In this document: positions 1 to 11,802 of the stretch, in pieces
How the letters are laid out: every line of letters begins with the position of its first letter
How positions within the stretch are numbered: the stretch's first letter is position 1
Source: Strigops habroptila
Lineage: Eukaryota > Chordata > Aves > Psittaciformes > Psittacidae
NCBI RefSeq assembly: GCF_004027225.2
Contig: NC_046358.1
Coordinates: forward strand, 68,963,028 to 69,027,027
Length of the DNA stretch: 64,000 bases
Direction of reading: 5' to 3'
Made by a program: the position numbers and the translations under genes
Notes under the pieces: generated by a model
Told to the model about the DNA's origin: nothing
The model's input: the letters and a program-made list of their open reading frames with translations, nothing else
The model's database searches: none

Positions 1-24
1 GCAGCTGCCCTGCTGGGCTCTTAC

Positions 25-165
25 CTTTTGCAGGCTCACACGTGTGGACAGCAATCCTGGTGTCACTTTGGATGCTCCGAGAGGCAGAGTCACCCTCTGC
101 CACAGCTTAACGCTGCACAACACCAGCACTGAACTCCTTGAGGTGATGTTGTCCCCAGTTACCTC
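25..165 (-). other. Candidate internal exon of a minus-strand gene (141 nt)
   Basis: Read on the minus strand, this block has a good acceptor (pyrimidine-rich stretch ending TGTTTACAG before base 165) and a strong donor (AAAAG followed by GTAAGAG, GT at 24-23). It is 141 nt long, a multiple of three, and one of three frames is open (47 codons). I do not recognise the peptide. The block contains no ATG in any frame, which fits a 5' untranslated exon as well as it fits coding sequence. The natural upstream partner is the CpG-island exon ending at 5423, which has a strong minus-strand donor. That the two are spliced together is inference. Confidence 0.35.
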
Positions 166-2126
166 CTGTAAACAGAGCAAGAGCTGGGGTCTATACTGCA
201 GACATCACATCACACATGCCCGGAACCAGGCTGGGTACCAGCACTAGTGCACACACACAGGGTGTCCCTCCAGGTGCTCTGTAACTCACCAGACAGGGAC
301 AATTCCTCAGGGAGACAAGCAGGTTGCTGCCTCTTGTTTGGGAGAGGGCTTACAAATACTAAGCCCAAAGCACCAAGAACAGGGACAGCACAGACACTAC
401 ATGCCCAGGCAGCTAAAGGAACAACAAGGGAAGAGATGATAGCTCAGTGACAGTTACATTGATGCACCCAGAGCAATGCTGCATCTGCCAGCACAGCAGG
501 ATCAGACTCCCATGGCCATTGCCACCACCAATGGGAACAGCATCAGAGGAGCCCTAGGGACCATGGGGCTCAGGACCAAGCACTACTCAGCCTCCATCAT
601 TTTAACATTGCATTTTTCCTCTCAAGGTGATTTCAGTCACCAAAATCCTACTGTAAGCCTGGGAGCCCTTGTGCCTTGGTGTCTCTCCATGAGCTTCACA
701 GCACCCAAAGAAAAAAACGCTGCTAAATTCTCCTGGTTCCCCTTCTCATGCGGACACAGGACCCAGGATCTCCAGCCTGGCGCCAAGCCTTGTTTCACAC
801 TAAATGAGCTCTGCCAGACATCTAAAAGAAGACCACATCAACCATTCTGCTTCAGAGCTAGAGCTCTCCGTTTCTCAGCCATCAATGTATCACAAGAAGT
901 AACTTCCTACCAAAGCTCTGGAGAACCTGGGTTCTCCACCTGGAGGAAGGTGTGCTGGAGCACCGGTGGGTGACTCAGCATCACCACAGCAGCCTGAGGT
1001 ACCACCAAACATTATCGCTCCGAGGGGCATCCAAGCACGACACCATCGGTGGTATAACCCATATCGGGGCAGAGCAGACCCTCACTCCCACACCAGATGC
1101 CCTATGGGCACTATCCTGGAGTGAGGTCACCCATGGGGTGATCCCAGCTGGCTGCATCCCATCCCCTGCCCTCAGAGACAACATGCAGCTGACCAAGCAT
1201 GGCTTGAAGGGCACCAGAGCACCCAGGACAGTGCCAGCCCTTCCTGCAGGGAGGGAGAGGAGCAGCAAGGCAGCCACATGCCCCCAGCCACAGAGGTCCC
1301 TCTGCCACACTTGCCAGCAGCCAAAGAGGAGCAGAGACCACAGAAACTGCTTCCACCCAAGCAACACACCCAGCGCACCCCATAACTCAGGACAAATCAG
1401 TGCCACTGAAATGGCCCCACTGTCCTCGAGCCCGTGATGAGCTCTGTGCCCATCCTCCAGTTACACGGCCTTTCTTCATACCTTTTGGCATCCCAAAAGC
1501 CAAGCAGTGCCCTGGTTCTCAGTGGGAAGACATGATTTGGGTCAGAATGAGCCAATGAGACACAAATAACTCTGTGGGTTTGAGACAACCACATAAAATA
1601 CTGGGAGAATCCAACACCATTTACGGAGCAGATGGGCAGGGGGATGCAGGAAAGCAGCAGCAGGGGCAGCGGCTGCCCAGGGCTAGGAGCTGCAGGGGCT
1701 GGCACGTGTCCCTGCCTGCCTTAGGGCCTGCAGCCCCCAGCAAACAGGCTGTGGCATTTCACCCAGCCTCAGCAAGACACAGCACCACTCATGTGCCACC
1801 ACTGACCAGAGAGATGTCATCTAACATCTTGGAGTTAAAGCAGGGAAAGACTTGAAGCAAGTCAGAAGGGAAGGGCAAGAACAGCCTGGAGAGGATGGAG
1901 GCTGTGAGGAGGAGGAGGAGGAATTCCACCCCAACCTGAGCACAGCCCCAGCCCTCACTGCTGCAGACATGAAGCTCAGCCCTGGGCTGGGGAAGCAGTC
2001 AGCACACATTTCTCTTTCTGGGAGAGACACAAGCCCCATGAGTGATGGCTGCAACACCTGGAGAGCCACCAGTCATGTCCCAAAGGGTGTCCCTGTGCCC
2101 TCAGCAGCTCCCACTGCCTGGAGCCA

Positions 2127-2192
2127 GGATGGACAGATGGAGATAGATGGACAGGTGGGGATAGATGGACAGATGGGGACAGATGGATGGGG
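2127..2192. repeat. Short tandem repeat, unit about 16-18 bp
   Basis: About four imperfect copies of a unit built from GATGGACAGATGG and ATAGATGGACAG follow each other. It is a simple minisatellite-like array, too short to expect strong effects, and may vary in length between individuals. Confidence 0.75.
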
Positions 2193-3054
2193 CTTTTGGT
2201 TATGCTTTGACTCAGCTGCTCACCACAGCCAACTGCAGCCAACTGCAGATCTAGTTCCAAGCACTGCCTGGGGTTTCCCCAGCCATGGGTCCTCTGCCCC
2301 AGCCCTACACTGCTCCCTGCAATTCCCAACATTAATGATGCGTAAAGGAGAATTACTGTGGCTGAGCTCTGCAAATGATCATTCACCTTCTTAAACAAAT
2401 TAAATCCTTAAAGCTAACAAGAAGATTGTTTGCTCTCAAGTTATAACTCACTGGAGGTAAAGGGCTGGTAATTAAATGACCCATTGCCATGATGATGCCA
2501 CCCCAAGGATAACAATCACCCCTTTCCGAGCACTGCTTTAATTAGCCTGTAGGAACAGGAACAGACACAATCCACTGTCACCAAGTTCCCACCTAGATGA
2601 GCATCAAAAGCTGAACTTGCTCTCCACTAACATCCCAGATGTCACTTTGAGAAAGTTATGATGGCTCCTTGCACTGCACAGGGCAGGACATGTCTCTGTC
2701 CCAAAGAAGCTCTTCTCCAGGAAGAGACACCAGGATTTCACCTCTTTCCTTGGAGAGGATCTGGCCCTTCTGCAGCATGGAGCAACCTCACCAGGAGCAT
2801 TTGCCTTCCCTCCACCTCCAGCCCCCTCTCCCTGCACTGGAGAAGACCATCCAAGACCGACACCACTCCAGAGTACAAACACAAAGGGAGCAGAGGTGCC
2901 CTGGGTCTGGGAAGTATTTGAACAGTTGTTGTTGGCATCAAAATAGATGTGGATTTTTGCTTAGCAGAAGGGGAGAAGGAAGGACATAAGGTAATTCATG
3001 CAACTATTATGAGAAATACCAAGTTCTCCATAATTTAGATGAGACAAGTAACTT

Positions 3055-3088
3055 AATATATATATATTTTTACATATATATTACCCAA
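3055..3088. repeat. AT-rich dinucleotide run
   Basis: The run holds two blocks of alternating T and A separated by TTTTTACA. It is simple sequence. Confidence 0.8.
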
Positions 3089-3520
3089 GACCACCTTTGG
3101 TGGGGTGAAAGCTGCAAAAGGCAAGTTTCAGATCCCCAGGGACAGGCTGGGATAGGAAATTTCCCACCTCAGGGCACTACCTTTTAGGGAAGAAAAGCAG
3201 CGACTCAGCAAGTTCTGAACTCCTCAAAATGCAGGATGACTTCCAGGGCCCACATGGGGGTTCTTGGTACCGCAGGAAAATTAATAGAGGCAAGTAAAGC
3301 AGAGCAGCCACACCTGGAGGATGATACCATCAGGGGAAGCCCGGTTTGAGAGGAACAAAGCAGCTTTCCTTGGCTTTAATTACTTCTAGAGTTACTGTTT
3401 GACAGGTGAAATATTTACAATAAAGAAGGAAGACAAATAGCTCCCTTCCTACTTTACTGCTGTAATTGTCAGATGAGAGCAAGAAAAAGTACCTGTAGGG
3501 GAAAGATAGGGAGGATCAGC

Positions 3521-3560
3521 GAGATGCTCCCGAGCACCACACTGTGCTTGGGAGCATCTC
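3521..3560 (+). other. Stem-loop, 17-bp stem with 6-nt loop
   Basis: GAGATGCTCCCGAGCAC at 3521-3537 pairs with GTGCTTGGGAGCATCTC at 3544-3560, with one wobble pair and the loop CACACT. A looser outer match (GGAAAG near 3500, CTTTCC after 3560) may extend it. It is clear in the sequence, but there is no evidence that it is transcribed or processed. Confidence 0.6.
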
Positions 3561-3696
3561 TTTCCCTTCCAAAAGCCCCTTTTCAAGAGTAACATTTAGA
3601 AAAGCTGAGCATGAGACAGATGCAAATTGGTCCTTCACTCGCACACCTTGCAGTGTGCAAACGTGCATCCAGCCAACCCAAGGACCAGACCAAGAT

Positions 3697-3820
3697 TCAT
3701 AGAATCAGACTGGTTTGGGTTGGAAGGGACCTTAAAGCTCATCCAGTTCCAACCCCTTGCCGCAGGCAGGGACACCTTCCACTAGATCAGGCTGCTCCAA
3801 GCCCCGTCCAACCTGGCCTC
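3697..3820 (-). mobile_element. CR1 LINE 3' fragment
   Basis: It starts with the inverted CR1 tail (TCATAGAATC) and continues through the inverted 3' core (GGTTTGGGTTGGAAGGGACC, TCCAACCTGGCC). It is a 5'-truncated copy. Confidence 0.93.
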
Positions 3821-3941
3821 AGGTTGATGGATGAGGTTGATCATCCCCACATTTAAGCATCCTGCTGGCTCTTGGCCTACAGGAAACAAAGTCCAGCACT
3901 TGCCCTCTCGGCCTTTTCTCTTTAAAAAGACACATAGCTTC

Positions 3942-4450
3942 TTAGAATCATGGAATCAACCAGGTTGTAACAGACCTTTAAGCTCATCAAGTCCAACCAT
4001 GCCCCAGCACTGCCAAGGCCACCACTAAACCATGTCACTGAGGGCCTCATCTATGTGGTTTGTGAACACTTCCAGGGACAGTGACTCCATCACTGCCCTG
4101 GGCAGCCTTTTCCAATGCCTGGCCTCCCTTTGGGGAAGGAATTGTTCCTAATATCCAGTCTAAACCTCCCCTGGTGCAGCTTCGGGCCGTTTCCTCTTGT
4201 CCTATTGCTTGATCCTTGGGAGAAGAGACCAACCACCTCCTGGCTCCATCCTCCTTTCAGGCAGTTGTAGAGAGTGATAAGGTCCCCCTGAGCCTTCTTT
4301 TCTCCAGACTAAACCCCCCCAGGTCCCTCAGCCATTCCTCATCACACTTGTGCTCCAGACCCTTCACCAGCTCTGTTGCCCTTCTCTGGACCTGCTCCAG
4401 CACCTCAATGTCCCTCTTGCAGGGAGGGGCCCAGAACTGAACACAGTTCT
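3942..4450 (-). mobile_element. CR1 LINE fragment, diverged subfamily
   Basis: This CR1 belongs to an older subfamily than its neighbour. Its inverted tail reads AATCATGGAATCAACCAGG, and the body carries TCAAGTCCAACCATGCCCC and ACTAAACCATGTCACTGAGG. About 500 nt are kept, including the block encoding the LEKRRL-type segment on the minus strand. Confidence 0.92.
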
Positions 4451-4899
4451 TGCTCATGTTCAAGAAAAAGCTTTTCAAGGAGCACATCCTAACACACCAT
4501 ATTACTCAGAGAGCCATTTCTGCTGGTTTCACTGGTGGAATTTCAATGCCATCTACATGACAACTTTCCCCATCCCCCCCATTCTCAGACAAACCTGAGG
4601 AACTTCAGCTTGCAGCAAGAGAATAGGAAAATAAGCTCCGGGAGGATAAGAGAGCTCAGAGCTGCTCCACATCGTCAGGACCCACGTGCAGGAGCCAGGC
4701 CACCAGCCAGGACGCTGGGAAGGAAACTGCAACGCTGGATCTCACATTTTCTATGGAAATCTCGGAAGAAAAGGAAAAAAGCCCCAGTGATGGGATTAAC
4801 CTGCAGAGGAGGAAGCTGAAGGCTCACAGCACCGCACTGGAGTGGCTGCAGGAACCCGTTCAACCGAGCAAAGCTCTGAAACCAGCTACAGAGACAACG

Positions 4900-5660
4900 G
4901 AACCTCCCTTCGGAGCGAAGCCCCGGACAGAGGGGAAGGCGTCGGCGGCGGAGCAGAGCCCGCCCCTCACCGCGCTCTCGGGGCGGCCCCGCCGGGCGGC
5001 CGCTTTTCGCGCGGAAGGGCTGAAATCGAACGGCAAAAACAGCATTGCAAGAGCATGAAGTAATCCCACCCTGCGGCTTGCGTTTGCCCATCCAATTAGC
5101 TACTCCAAGTGCAAGGGAAAAAGGGAAGGGAGAGGAAAACATGAAAGCCAAGGAGAGCGTTTTGCAACTCCCGACAGCAGGGAGCCGCCGGGGAAGGAGG
5201 GAAAAGAGGGGGGAGAAGGGGGATAAAGGGGGAGCACATCCCCGCCACCGCTCACTTGCTCCGTCGGCCCTCGGGCCCTTCCCTCCTGCCCGCCGGGATG
5301 CAGCCAGCGGAGGGCAGCGGGCTGGGGGCGGGCGGCGGAGGAAGAAGCGAGGGGCGATCCCGGCGGGGAACGGGACGGAGCCGCCCAGCCCCGGAGGGCC
5401 CCGGCCCGGCGGCAGCACTTACCGGGGCTCAGCCGGTCGCTGCCGCTGCTCCGCTGCGGTTCGTTCCTCGGTTTAAGGCAACCAGCCCGAAGCCGCGCTC
5501 GGAAGCTCTGGGAGCAGGCGGGCGAGGCGGGCCGGGCAGAGCGGGGGGCAGAGCACGCAGCCACCCCCCCGCTGCCGGGAGCGAACCTCCGGCGGCGCCT
5601 TCCAGAGCTGCAGCGGTTGGACTTGCGGCCCCGCTGAAGAGGCACCTGCTGGAGCAGCTG
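4900..5660. promoter_or_regulatory. CpG island, probable promoter
   Basis: This segment is very rich in G and C and has many CG dinucleotides (GGCGTCGGCGGCGG, GGCGGCCGC and similar), unlike its flanks. Such islands mark constitutive vertebrate promoters. A strong splice donor on the minus strand at its centre (GT at 5422-5421) suggests transcription to the left. No strong plus-strand donor was seen. Long reading frames across it reflect the high GC content rather than genes. Confidence 0.75.
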
Positions 5661-5700
5661 CCTGGGAAAGGGAACCGCTGCCCGGAGCCAGATGTTCCTC
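5423..5700 (-). other. Candidate 5' untranslated first exon, minus strand
   Basis: On the minus strand the sequence runs to GAGCCCCG and then a textbook donor GTAAGTGC, with the boundary at 5423. No ATG was found on this strand between the donor and about 5700, so the exon would be untranslated. The 5' limit is a guess because no transcription start can be read from sequence. The gene it belongs to would lie mostly left of the window. Confidence 0.35.
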
Positions 5701-5817
5701 TGGAATCCCGCAGACCACCGCGCTGACAAGCACCCGGGGCTGCGGCAGGACAAGAACTGGCTGGGGAGCGCGGGTGTGAGGTCTGGGACACCGAAGCAGA
5801 GTGCCAGCCCACAGCCC

Positions 5818-6462
5818 GGAGAGGTGGGTCAGTGCGAACCTCCTGGGGTTCAACAAGACCAAGTGCAAGGTCTTGCCCCTCGGTCGGGGCAATCGCAAGC
5901 ACATAGAGAGGCTGGGGGAGACTAGATGGAGCAGCCCTGAGAAGAAGGACTTGGGGGGGTTGGTTGACACAAGAGGGACGTGGAGCTGTTGGAGCGAGTC
6001 CAGAGGAAGCCACAGAGATGCTGCGAGGGCTGGAGCAGCTCTGCTCTGGAGCCAGGCTGAGAGAGCTGGGCTTGTTCAGCCTGGAGAAGAGAAGGCTCCT
6101 TAAGGGGAGACCTTAGAGCAGCTCCCAGTGCCTAAAGGGGCTACAAGAAACCTGGAGAGGGGCTTTGGACAAGGTCCTGTAGGGACAGGACAAGGGGGAA
6201 TGGCTTTAACGTGGCAGAGGGGAGACTGAGATGAGCTCTTAGGCAGAAGTTCTTCCCTGTGAGGGTGGTGAGGCACTGGCACAGGTTGCCCAGAGAAGCT
6301 GTGGCTGCCCCATCCCTGGCAGTGCTCAAGGTCAGGCGGGATGGGGCTTGGAGCAGCCTGGTCTAGTGGAAGGTGTCCTTGCTTGTGGCAGGGGGTTGGA
6401 ACTGGATGAGCTTTAAGGTTCCTTCCAACCCAAACCAGTCTGGCATTCTATGACTCTATGAA
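5818..6462 (+). mobile_element. CR1 LINE, about 640 bp, longer 3' copy
   Basis: This is one of the longest copies here. It begins upstream of the usual truncation points (GAACCTCCTGGGGTTCAACA, GACCAAGTGCAAGG), passes through the GAGAGCTGGGCTTGTTCAG block, and ends with GGCATTCTATGACTCTATGA. It abuts the CpG island on the right. Confidence 0.95.
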
Positions 6463-9270
6463 TCCTGCTGCGCTAAGAGAAGCCAGAGGATCACAGAGCT
6501 GTCGTGCTCTTCCATCACCACAAACTCCTCTTTGACGGCTGTTGCTGTTCCCTCTGTCCCTCGTGATTGTTTCTCCTCACCACTTGCCCGCTTTCCATGG
6601 GTGATGCTGCTGGATCTGCTAATGCTTCTCGCCTGCATTCCGCAGCCACCATCCCATGCACCACTCTGCCAGCAGCACCCACAGGCACAACCCCCTGCAA
6701 CCTGTTGCACCCATGCTTGGGGGGTGAGTGGCACACAGCTCTGGTGGGTCTGGGGCTAGAGCTCTTGTGCACCTCAGTGTGCCATGGGCTGTGTGTCCCT
6801 CTTTGCCAGCGCCTGCCTCAGTGACAGGTGCCTGTCACCACCCTACAGCTCAGTGCTGCATCACTGAATGACCGCACTTAGCTGCTGCTGGGCTACCCCT
6901 GACTGACCTACAGAGATGCAAATGCAAGCAGGGTCAGGAACTCTTCATGCCAGCCCCAAACCTGCCCACAATTGGCTCAGTCCAGTCTTTGCCCTCCATC
7001 CCCTGCAGAGGATCAGCTCCTGCAGATGGGGCGATCTCAGCGCCGTGGGCAGTGTGAGCTGCTGAGTCCAGAACACACTATATACCTCTCTCCTTAAAAC
7101 CTGGCAGGGAAATGTCTGAATTTGCCATGTTCTTCCCACTGGTATTTTATGCACATCCACCTGCCACCCTGCAGGGCCGCAGAACATTTAATTCAAGTTA
7201 AAAAAGCTCCAAGAACACCCAAACAGTGACAATTTGTATAAGCAGCTGCCAGCCCAAGAGGTTTATGTGGCTGCCTTACATTAGCAATGCCCTAAACCAG
7301 GCTTTGCCTGGTGATTTCGGGGTTAAGGCTTCTATAATTTACCGCTGGAGCTGCCCAGGAGCAGTCAGAGATAAACGTCTTATGCACTGCCCAAGGAGCA
7401 TCATACAAACCCTTTGGGCTGGGAAAAGCAGAGCCTCATCAGTCCATCTTCAAACAGCATCATCCTCACACCTCACATTTGGCAAAACAGGAACATGCAA
7501 AGTAATCCATATAATTCAATAGAGGGAAAATACACTGCACGAGTAAGGAGGAGATAGTGCAGTGAAAATGTCTGCTGGGAAAGGCAAATACATTTTTCTT
7601 GGTATGATTAAACAGAAAAAACCTCATGATAGGCCCGCTGCTGGCAGAGGAACTGTGCTGTGAGCTGAGCTCCCAAGCCAAAGTGCTTGAGCCATGCTCT
7701 CAATAACGGAGGAAAAACATTTTCCCTTCCCAGTGGATGAGTCGCAAAGCACCAGAGCCAGGAGGGGCCAGTGGGGTGGAAGTGGCTTCTCATGGAACTG
7801 GGACTGAGCCAGCACACACAGCATGAGCACAGGTCCCAACCCGCGCAGTCTGGGAAGAGAAAAGGGTCTGGATACTTCGCACTTGCATTTCATAGCACTC
7901 CTTGGGGCATGCTCCTGCCCATGTGGAGGGGAGTAAACCATGGGAGCTGCTCAGTGCTGACTCTGGAGCAGCCTCCCCCTGGCTTTACTGCTGCTGGGGC
8001 TGCTGTGAGGAGGAGGCCACAAGGGCCTGGAGGTCCAAACCTGGGGGTCCTGAGAGCCAGGAGGTGCAGAGGTCTCAGGACAAGTAGAAGTAAGCTAGGA
8101 ATGTTGGCGGGCTTTTTGGCTTCAGTGATTTCTAGCAGTGATGACTTTTTTGCATCAAATGCTGCCATTTGCCACTCTCTCTACAGCTACCTGAAAGGAG
8201 GATTGGGCCAGGAGGTGGCTGGTCTCTTCTCCCACGTAGGGCTATGCGTCTGCCCCAGGGGGCTCACAGGGCTATGGGACCATCCCTCCATGGGCTGTGG
8301 GCGTTTGAGGTTCTCACACTGGCAGACGCGGCACACCTTTGGCTCTTGGAGAGGTCTGGCACACATCTGGTGGGGAGAGGTCTGATGTCAACAGCAGCAA
8401 GGTCCTGGCCATGGTTTGGGAGATTCCTGCCTCAGGGGAAGGAGGAATGAGAGGAAGGAGAGCTGCTGAATCCCCTGCAAGTCTTGAATACAACAAAGTC
8501 CAGGCAGTTCTTTGGTCCTGATACTCTGCATTTCTTTCCAGGCCACAGACTCTCAGGTTATGTTCAAGCTACTTGCCCCCACGGTTCACTTATGACCCCC
8601 CAACACCCAGATACTTCATCTCCCCTTTCTGGAGTCCTACTTCACCTTGAGCCCTCCCTCCTAACTCTTCAGATAATGGGACTCTTCAGCCAGGTGAGGA
8701 CTAGAATGTGCAGGCAGACCCATAGGAGCAAAGAGACCCCAAGCACAGGCTGTGCAGAGTTCCTGACGGCACCACTTGTATCTCACATGCTGAGCAGGGA
8801 GAAAATAACAGGCACCAAATGCAACACTCCATGCATCCACCCTCCTGGCTGGAGGGAAAAGAGCCACGGCTTTGGGCCAGTTCCCTCTTGCCTTCAGCGC
8901 CTGCCAAAGCTGACTTTGCCTGACAGAAAACGAAAAGAGGGATTCCAGCTTCTAATATTTTTCATCCCGTCTTGCACACTCTGGCCCAACTTGCAGGAGA
9001 GCACAGTCTTTTCCCAGGTGATTTAATTGCCAGGGAAACATCTTCCCAACAAAGATCGTCACCCCAGACAGAATTAGCCCTTTATCTGGGGCTTTTGAAT
9101 TAGAATGGAGGCCATGGCCGCAGAACAACTCCTCTTATAGGGCCAGCTCTACATTGTCAGCTCGACCTAGAGATAAGAACTGAAATCAGAGGTGGTGAAG
9201 TACAGGCTGATCTCGTGGTGGCAGCAGGGGCTTGAAGACCTTCTCAGTCACCCCATGAGCAGCTCTGCAC
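6463..9270. other. Intergenic stretch, nothing recognised
   Basis: Only short unrelated reading frames are present. No repeat with a family name and no plausible splice-bounded exon was found. Confidence 0.5.
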
Positions 9271-9274
9271 TGAT

Positions 9275-9612
9275 CAGAGAATCTCAGACTGGTTTGAGTT
9301 AGAAGGAACCTTAAAGCTCAACCAGTTCCAACCCCCTGCCACGGGCAGGGCCACCTTCCACTAGACCAGGTTGCTCCAAGCCCCGTCCAACCTGGCCTTG
9401 AACACTGCCAGGGATGGGGCAGCCACAGCTTCTCTGGGCAACCTGTGCCAGCACCTCAGCACCCTCACAGGGAAGAACTTCTGCCTAAGATCCCATCTCA
9501 GTCTCCCCTCCATCAGGTTAAAGCCATTCCCCCTTGTCCTGTCCCTACAGGCCCTTGTCCAAAGCCCCTCTCCAGCTTTCTAGTAGCCCCTTTAGGCACT
9601 GGAAGCTGTCTC
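9275..9612 (-). mobile_element. CR1 LINE 3' fragment
   Basis: It runs from the inverted tail (CAGAGAATCTCAGACTGG) to the segment TTTAGGCACTGGAAGCTG, which is the common 340-bp truncation. Confidence 0.95.
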
Positions 9613-10140
9613 TCCAGGGCTGCCGCCTTCTGATGCCTGCGCTCCCCTCACAGGAGCTGGACCAGACCCTTCCTCATTCAGGTCAAGGCTGGGTTCAGCC
9701 CTTATAGAGATAAATACCAAATCCACAGGGAATTCACCTTGTGGTTTCACAGCCAGGTTTGACAGCAATACAGTGATGCCAACTGGAATGAGGTATCTGA
9801 TTTAATATCATCAAAACAAAAACCCTTCAAAGTTTCTATGGTCTTCCCAAGTATTGGGCATCATCAGGTTTCCTGGGGAAACGAGAAGGCTATGAAAGAG
9901 GGTCTCCATGGCTGGCCCAGTTAATAAAGCTGAGTTGTAAAATCTATAGCTGCTGGTTATCAGGCAGCACTTTTGGTGGCTTAATCAGCATTTGCTCCAA
10001 AGTACAAAGGAGAACTGAAGCAACTTTTTCATCTGCAGACTAAGATCACTCCCTACTAAGAACTAGTAACTACTTCCACTGGTGACTGGAGTTTGTGTGT
10101 CCCAGTGCACTCAGTGGAGGTGCTAAAGTGTGTGAGGCTG

Positions 10141-10288
10141 TTCAAGGAAGTTAAAGGCCAGGTGGGATGGGGCTTGGAGCAACCTGCTCTAGTGGAAGGT
10201 GCCCCTCCCCATGGCAGGGGATTGAAACTGGATGAGCTTTAAGGTCCGTTCCAAACCAAACCAGTTTGGGATTCTGTGATTCTATGAA
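10141..10288 (+). mobile_element. CR1 LINE 3' fragment
   Basis: A short, somewhat diverged copy runs from TTCAAGGAAGTTAAAGGCC to the tail ATTCTGTGATTCTATGA. Confidence 0.93.
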
Positions 10289-11504
10289 TTGCTACTTTGG
10301 GCAAATGACAGGGTATGGAAACAAGGACCCTTCCAAGATGTTCCAGGTGCCCACCACTAATTTTTCCTGAGATGAGACATAAAAATGATGATACAAGAAA
10401 AGAATTTACATTCCTTTGACATCAAAAACAGCAGATGGGAACTTTTGTGAATAAATCTGCGAGCTGGAGCTGTCTGACAGTGTCAAACTTGCCAACAAGG
10501 AGGAGAAGTGGAAGCTTATTCTAGCACACATATCACCAGTGAATCAAGGATATGCTCTGAGCAGATGTGTGAGCAAGAAACTGAGTGTGGGATACGAGCT
10601 GAAATCCGAAGTCCTGCCAGAGATGATATGCATGTGTCTGCACATCTGGAGCATTCCACAGTCACTTGAGCTGAAAGATTCCTACTTTCAGCTGAACACA
10701 CTCAGAGAGATGAGAAATGGATTGAACATGGAAGTCTTGCTAGCTGAAAGTGCCTTGTAAAACTCTGACTTGTGTCTTAAATCAAGTTCAGGAGCAAAGA
10801 AAAGATTTCCAGCACATGGACATTTACAGTAATTTTCGGATTCTAAAAGAAGAAGATGAAACTAAATAAAGGGAAACAACAAGCTCGACTCTGAGCATGA
10901 TTGCTGCCCACAGGGCATGGCTGGGGCTCATCAAATGCTCTTACCTATGCAATAGATGATGTGGCAGCCTGGAGCTGAAAGGTCTTGTCTGAGAGGGCAG
11001 CAAAGAGGAAAATTATGTTAATCTGATGTTAGTCTGAATTGATTAATCAGATTTTAGCCTGGCAGTGATGTTTGTAGAAACTTAGATACCTTCCTCCACC
11101 TGATGCAGTCATTAGCTTTCATAGCCTGTCTGATTCAGTTTTGTGCAGAAGACTTGGGGACACTGTGTGAAATGTTCCATTAAAATCTAAATACATTACT
11201 GCAACCTCTTCTAGCATCAGTCACCACACCACAGACTCAAATTGGCATTTCCCTTCTCTCCTGACTCCTAATTATTAGCTAAATAGAGAAAATAATTTAG
11301 ATTTAAATAATAAGAGTGACTAGGAAGAGCAATTCCTAACACTGTGGCTGGTTGTCCTTCCTTTGCTACCAGAGCAGCCCACTGCACTTTGACGGCACGG
11401 ACCTCTGTTTTCATGGATATAGGAGTGTCTGGAGGTTTTTCTTTCTCAGTATATTTCTATTCCAATAAGTGCTGAAGCAGATTTATTTGGACAGTTGCTG
11501 CCAC

Positions 11505-11802
11505 GTAGAATCCCAGACTGGTTTGGATTAGAAGGGACCTTAAACTCATCTAGTTCCAACTCCTGCCACAGGCAGGGACACCTTCCACTAGACCAGGTTG
11601 CTCCAAGCCCCGTCCAACCTGGCCTTGAACACTGCCAGGGATGGGGCAGCCACAGCTTCTCTGGGCAACCTGTGCCAGCGCCTCAGCACCCTCACAGGGA
11701 AGAACTTCTGCCTAAGAGCTCATCTCAGTCTCCTCTCTGGCAGGTTAAAGCCATTCCCTCTTGGCCTGTCCCTACAGGCCATTGTCAAAAGCCACTCCCC
11801 AT
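11505..11802 (-). mobile_element. CR1 LINE 3' fragment
   Basis: An inverted copy begins at TAGAATCCCAGACTGG and ends near CATTGTCAAAAGCC. Confidence 0.95.

Larger units (their letters stand above)
166..3690. other. Non-coding stretch, no recognised gene
   Basis: Reading frames here are short and give no recognisable domains. If the minus-strand gene model is right, this is part of its first intron. It holds a small tandem repeat near 2.13-2.19 kb, an AT dinucleotide run near 3.06 kb and a stem-loop at 3521-3560, which are listed separately. Confidence 0.5.

Noticed and set aside
4675-5753. Long frames of 247 and 217 codons on the minus strand
   Set aside because: They cross the CpG island, where high GC content removes stop codons. 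The peptides are low-complexity Arg/Pro/Ala/Ser, and the strong donor at 5423 interrupts them.
9371-9633. Repeated frames coding for a [22 protein letters not shown]-type peptide at many places (also 11.6, 16.7, 28.5, 35.1 and 55.8 kb)
   Set aside because: They are read against the sense strand of CR1 3' ends. They are repeats and not a gene family.
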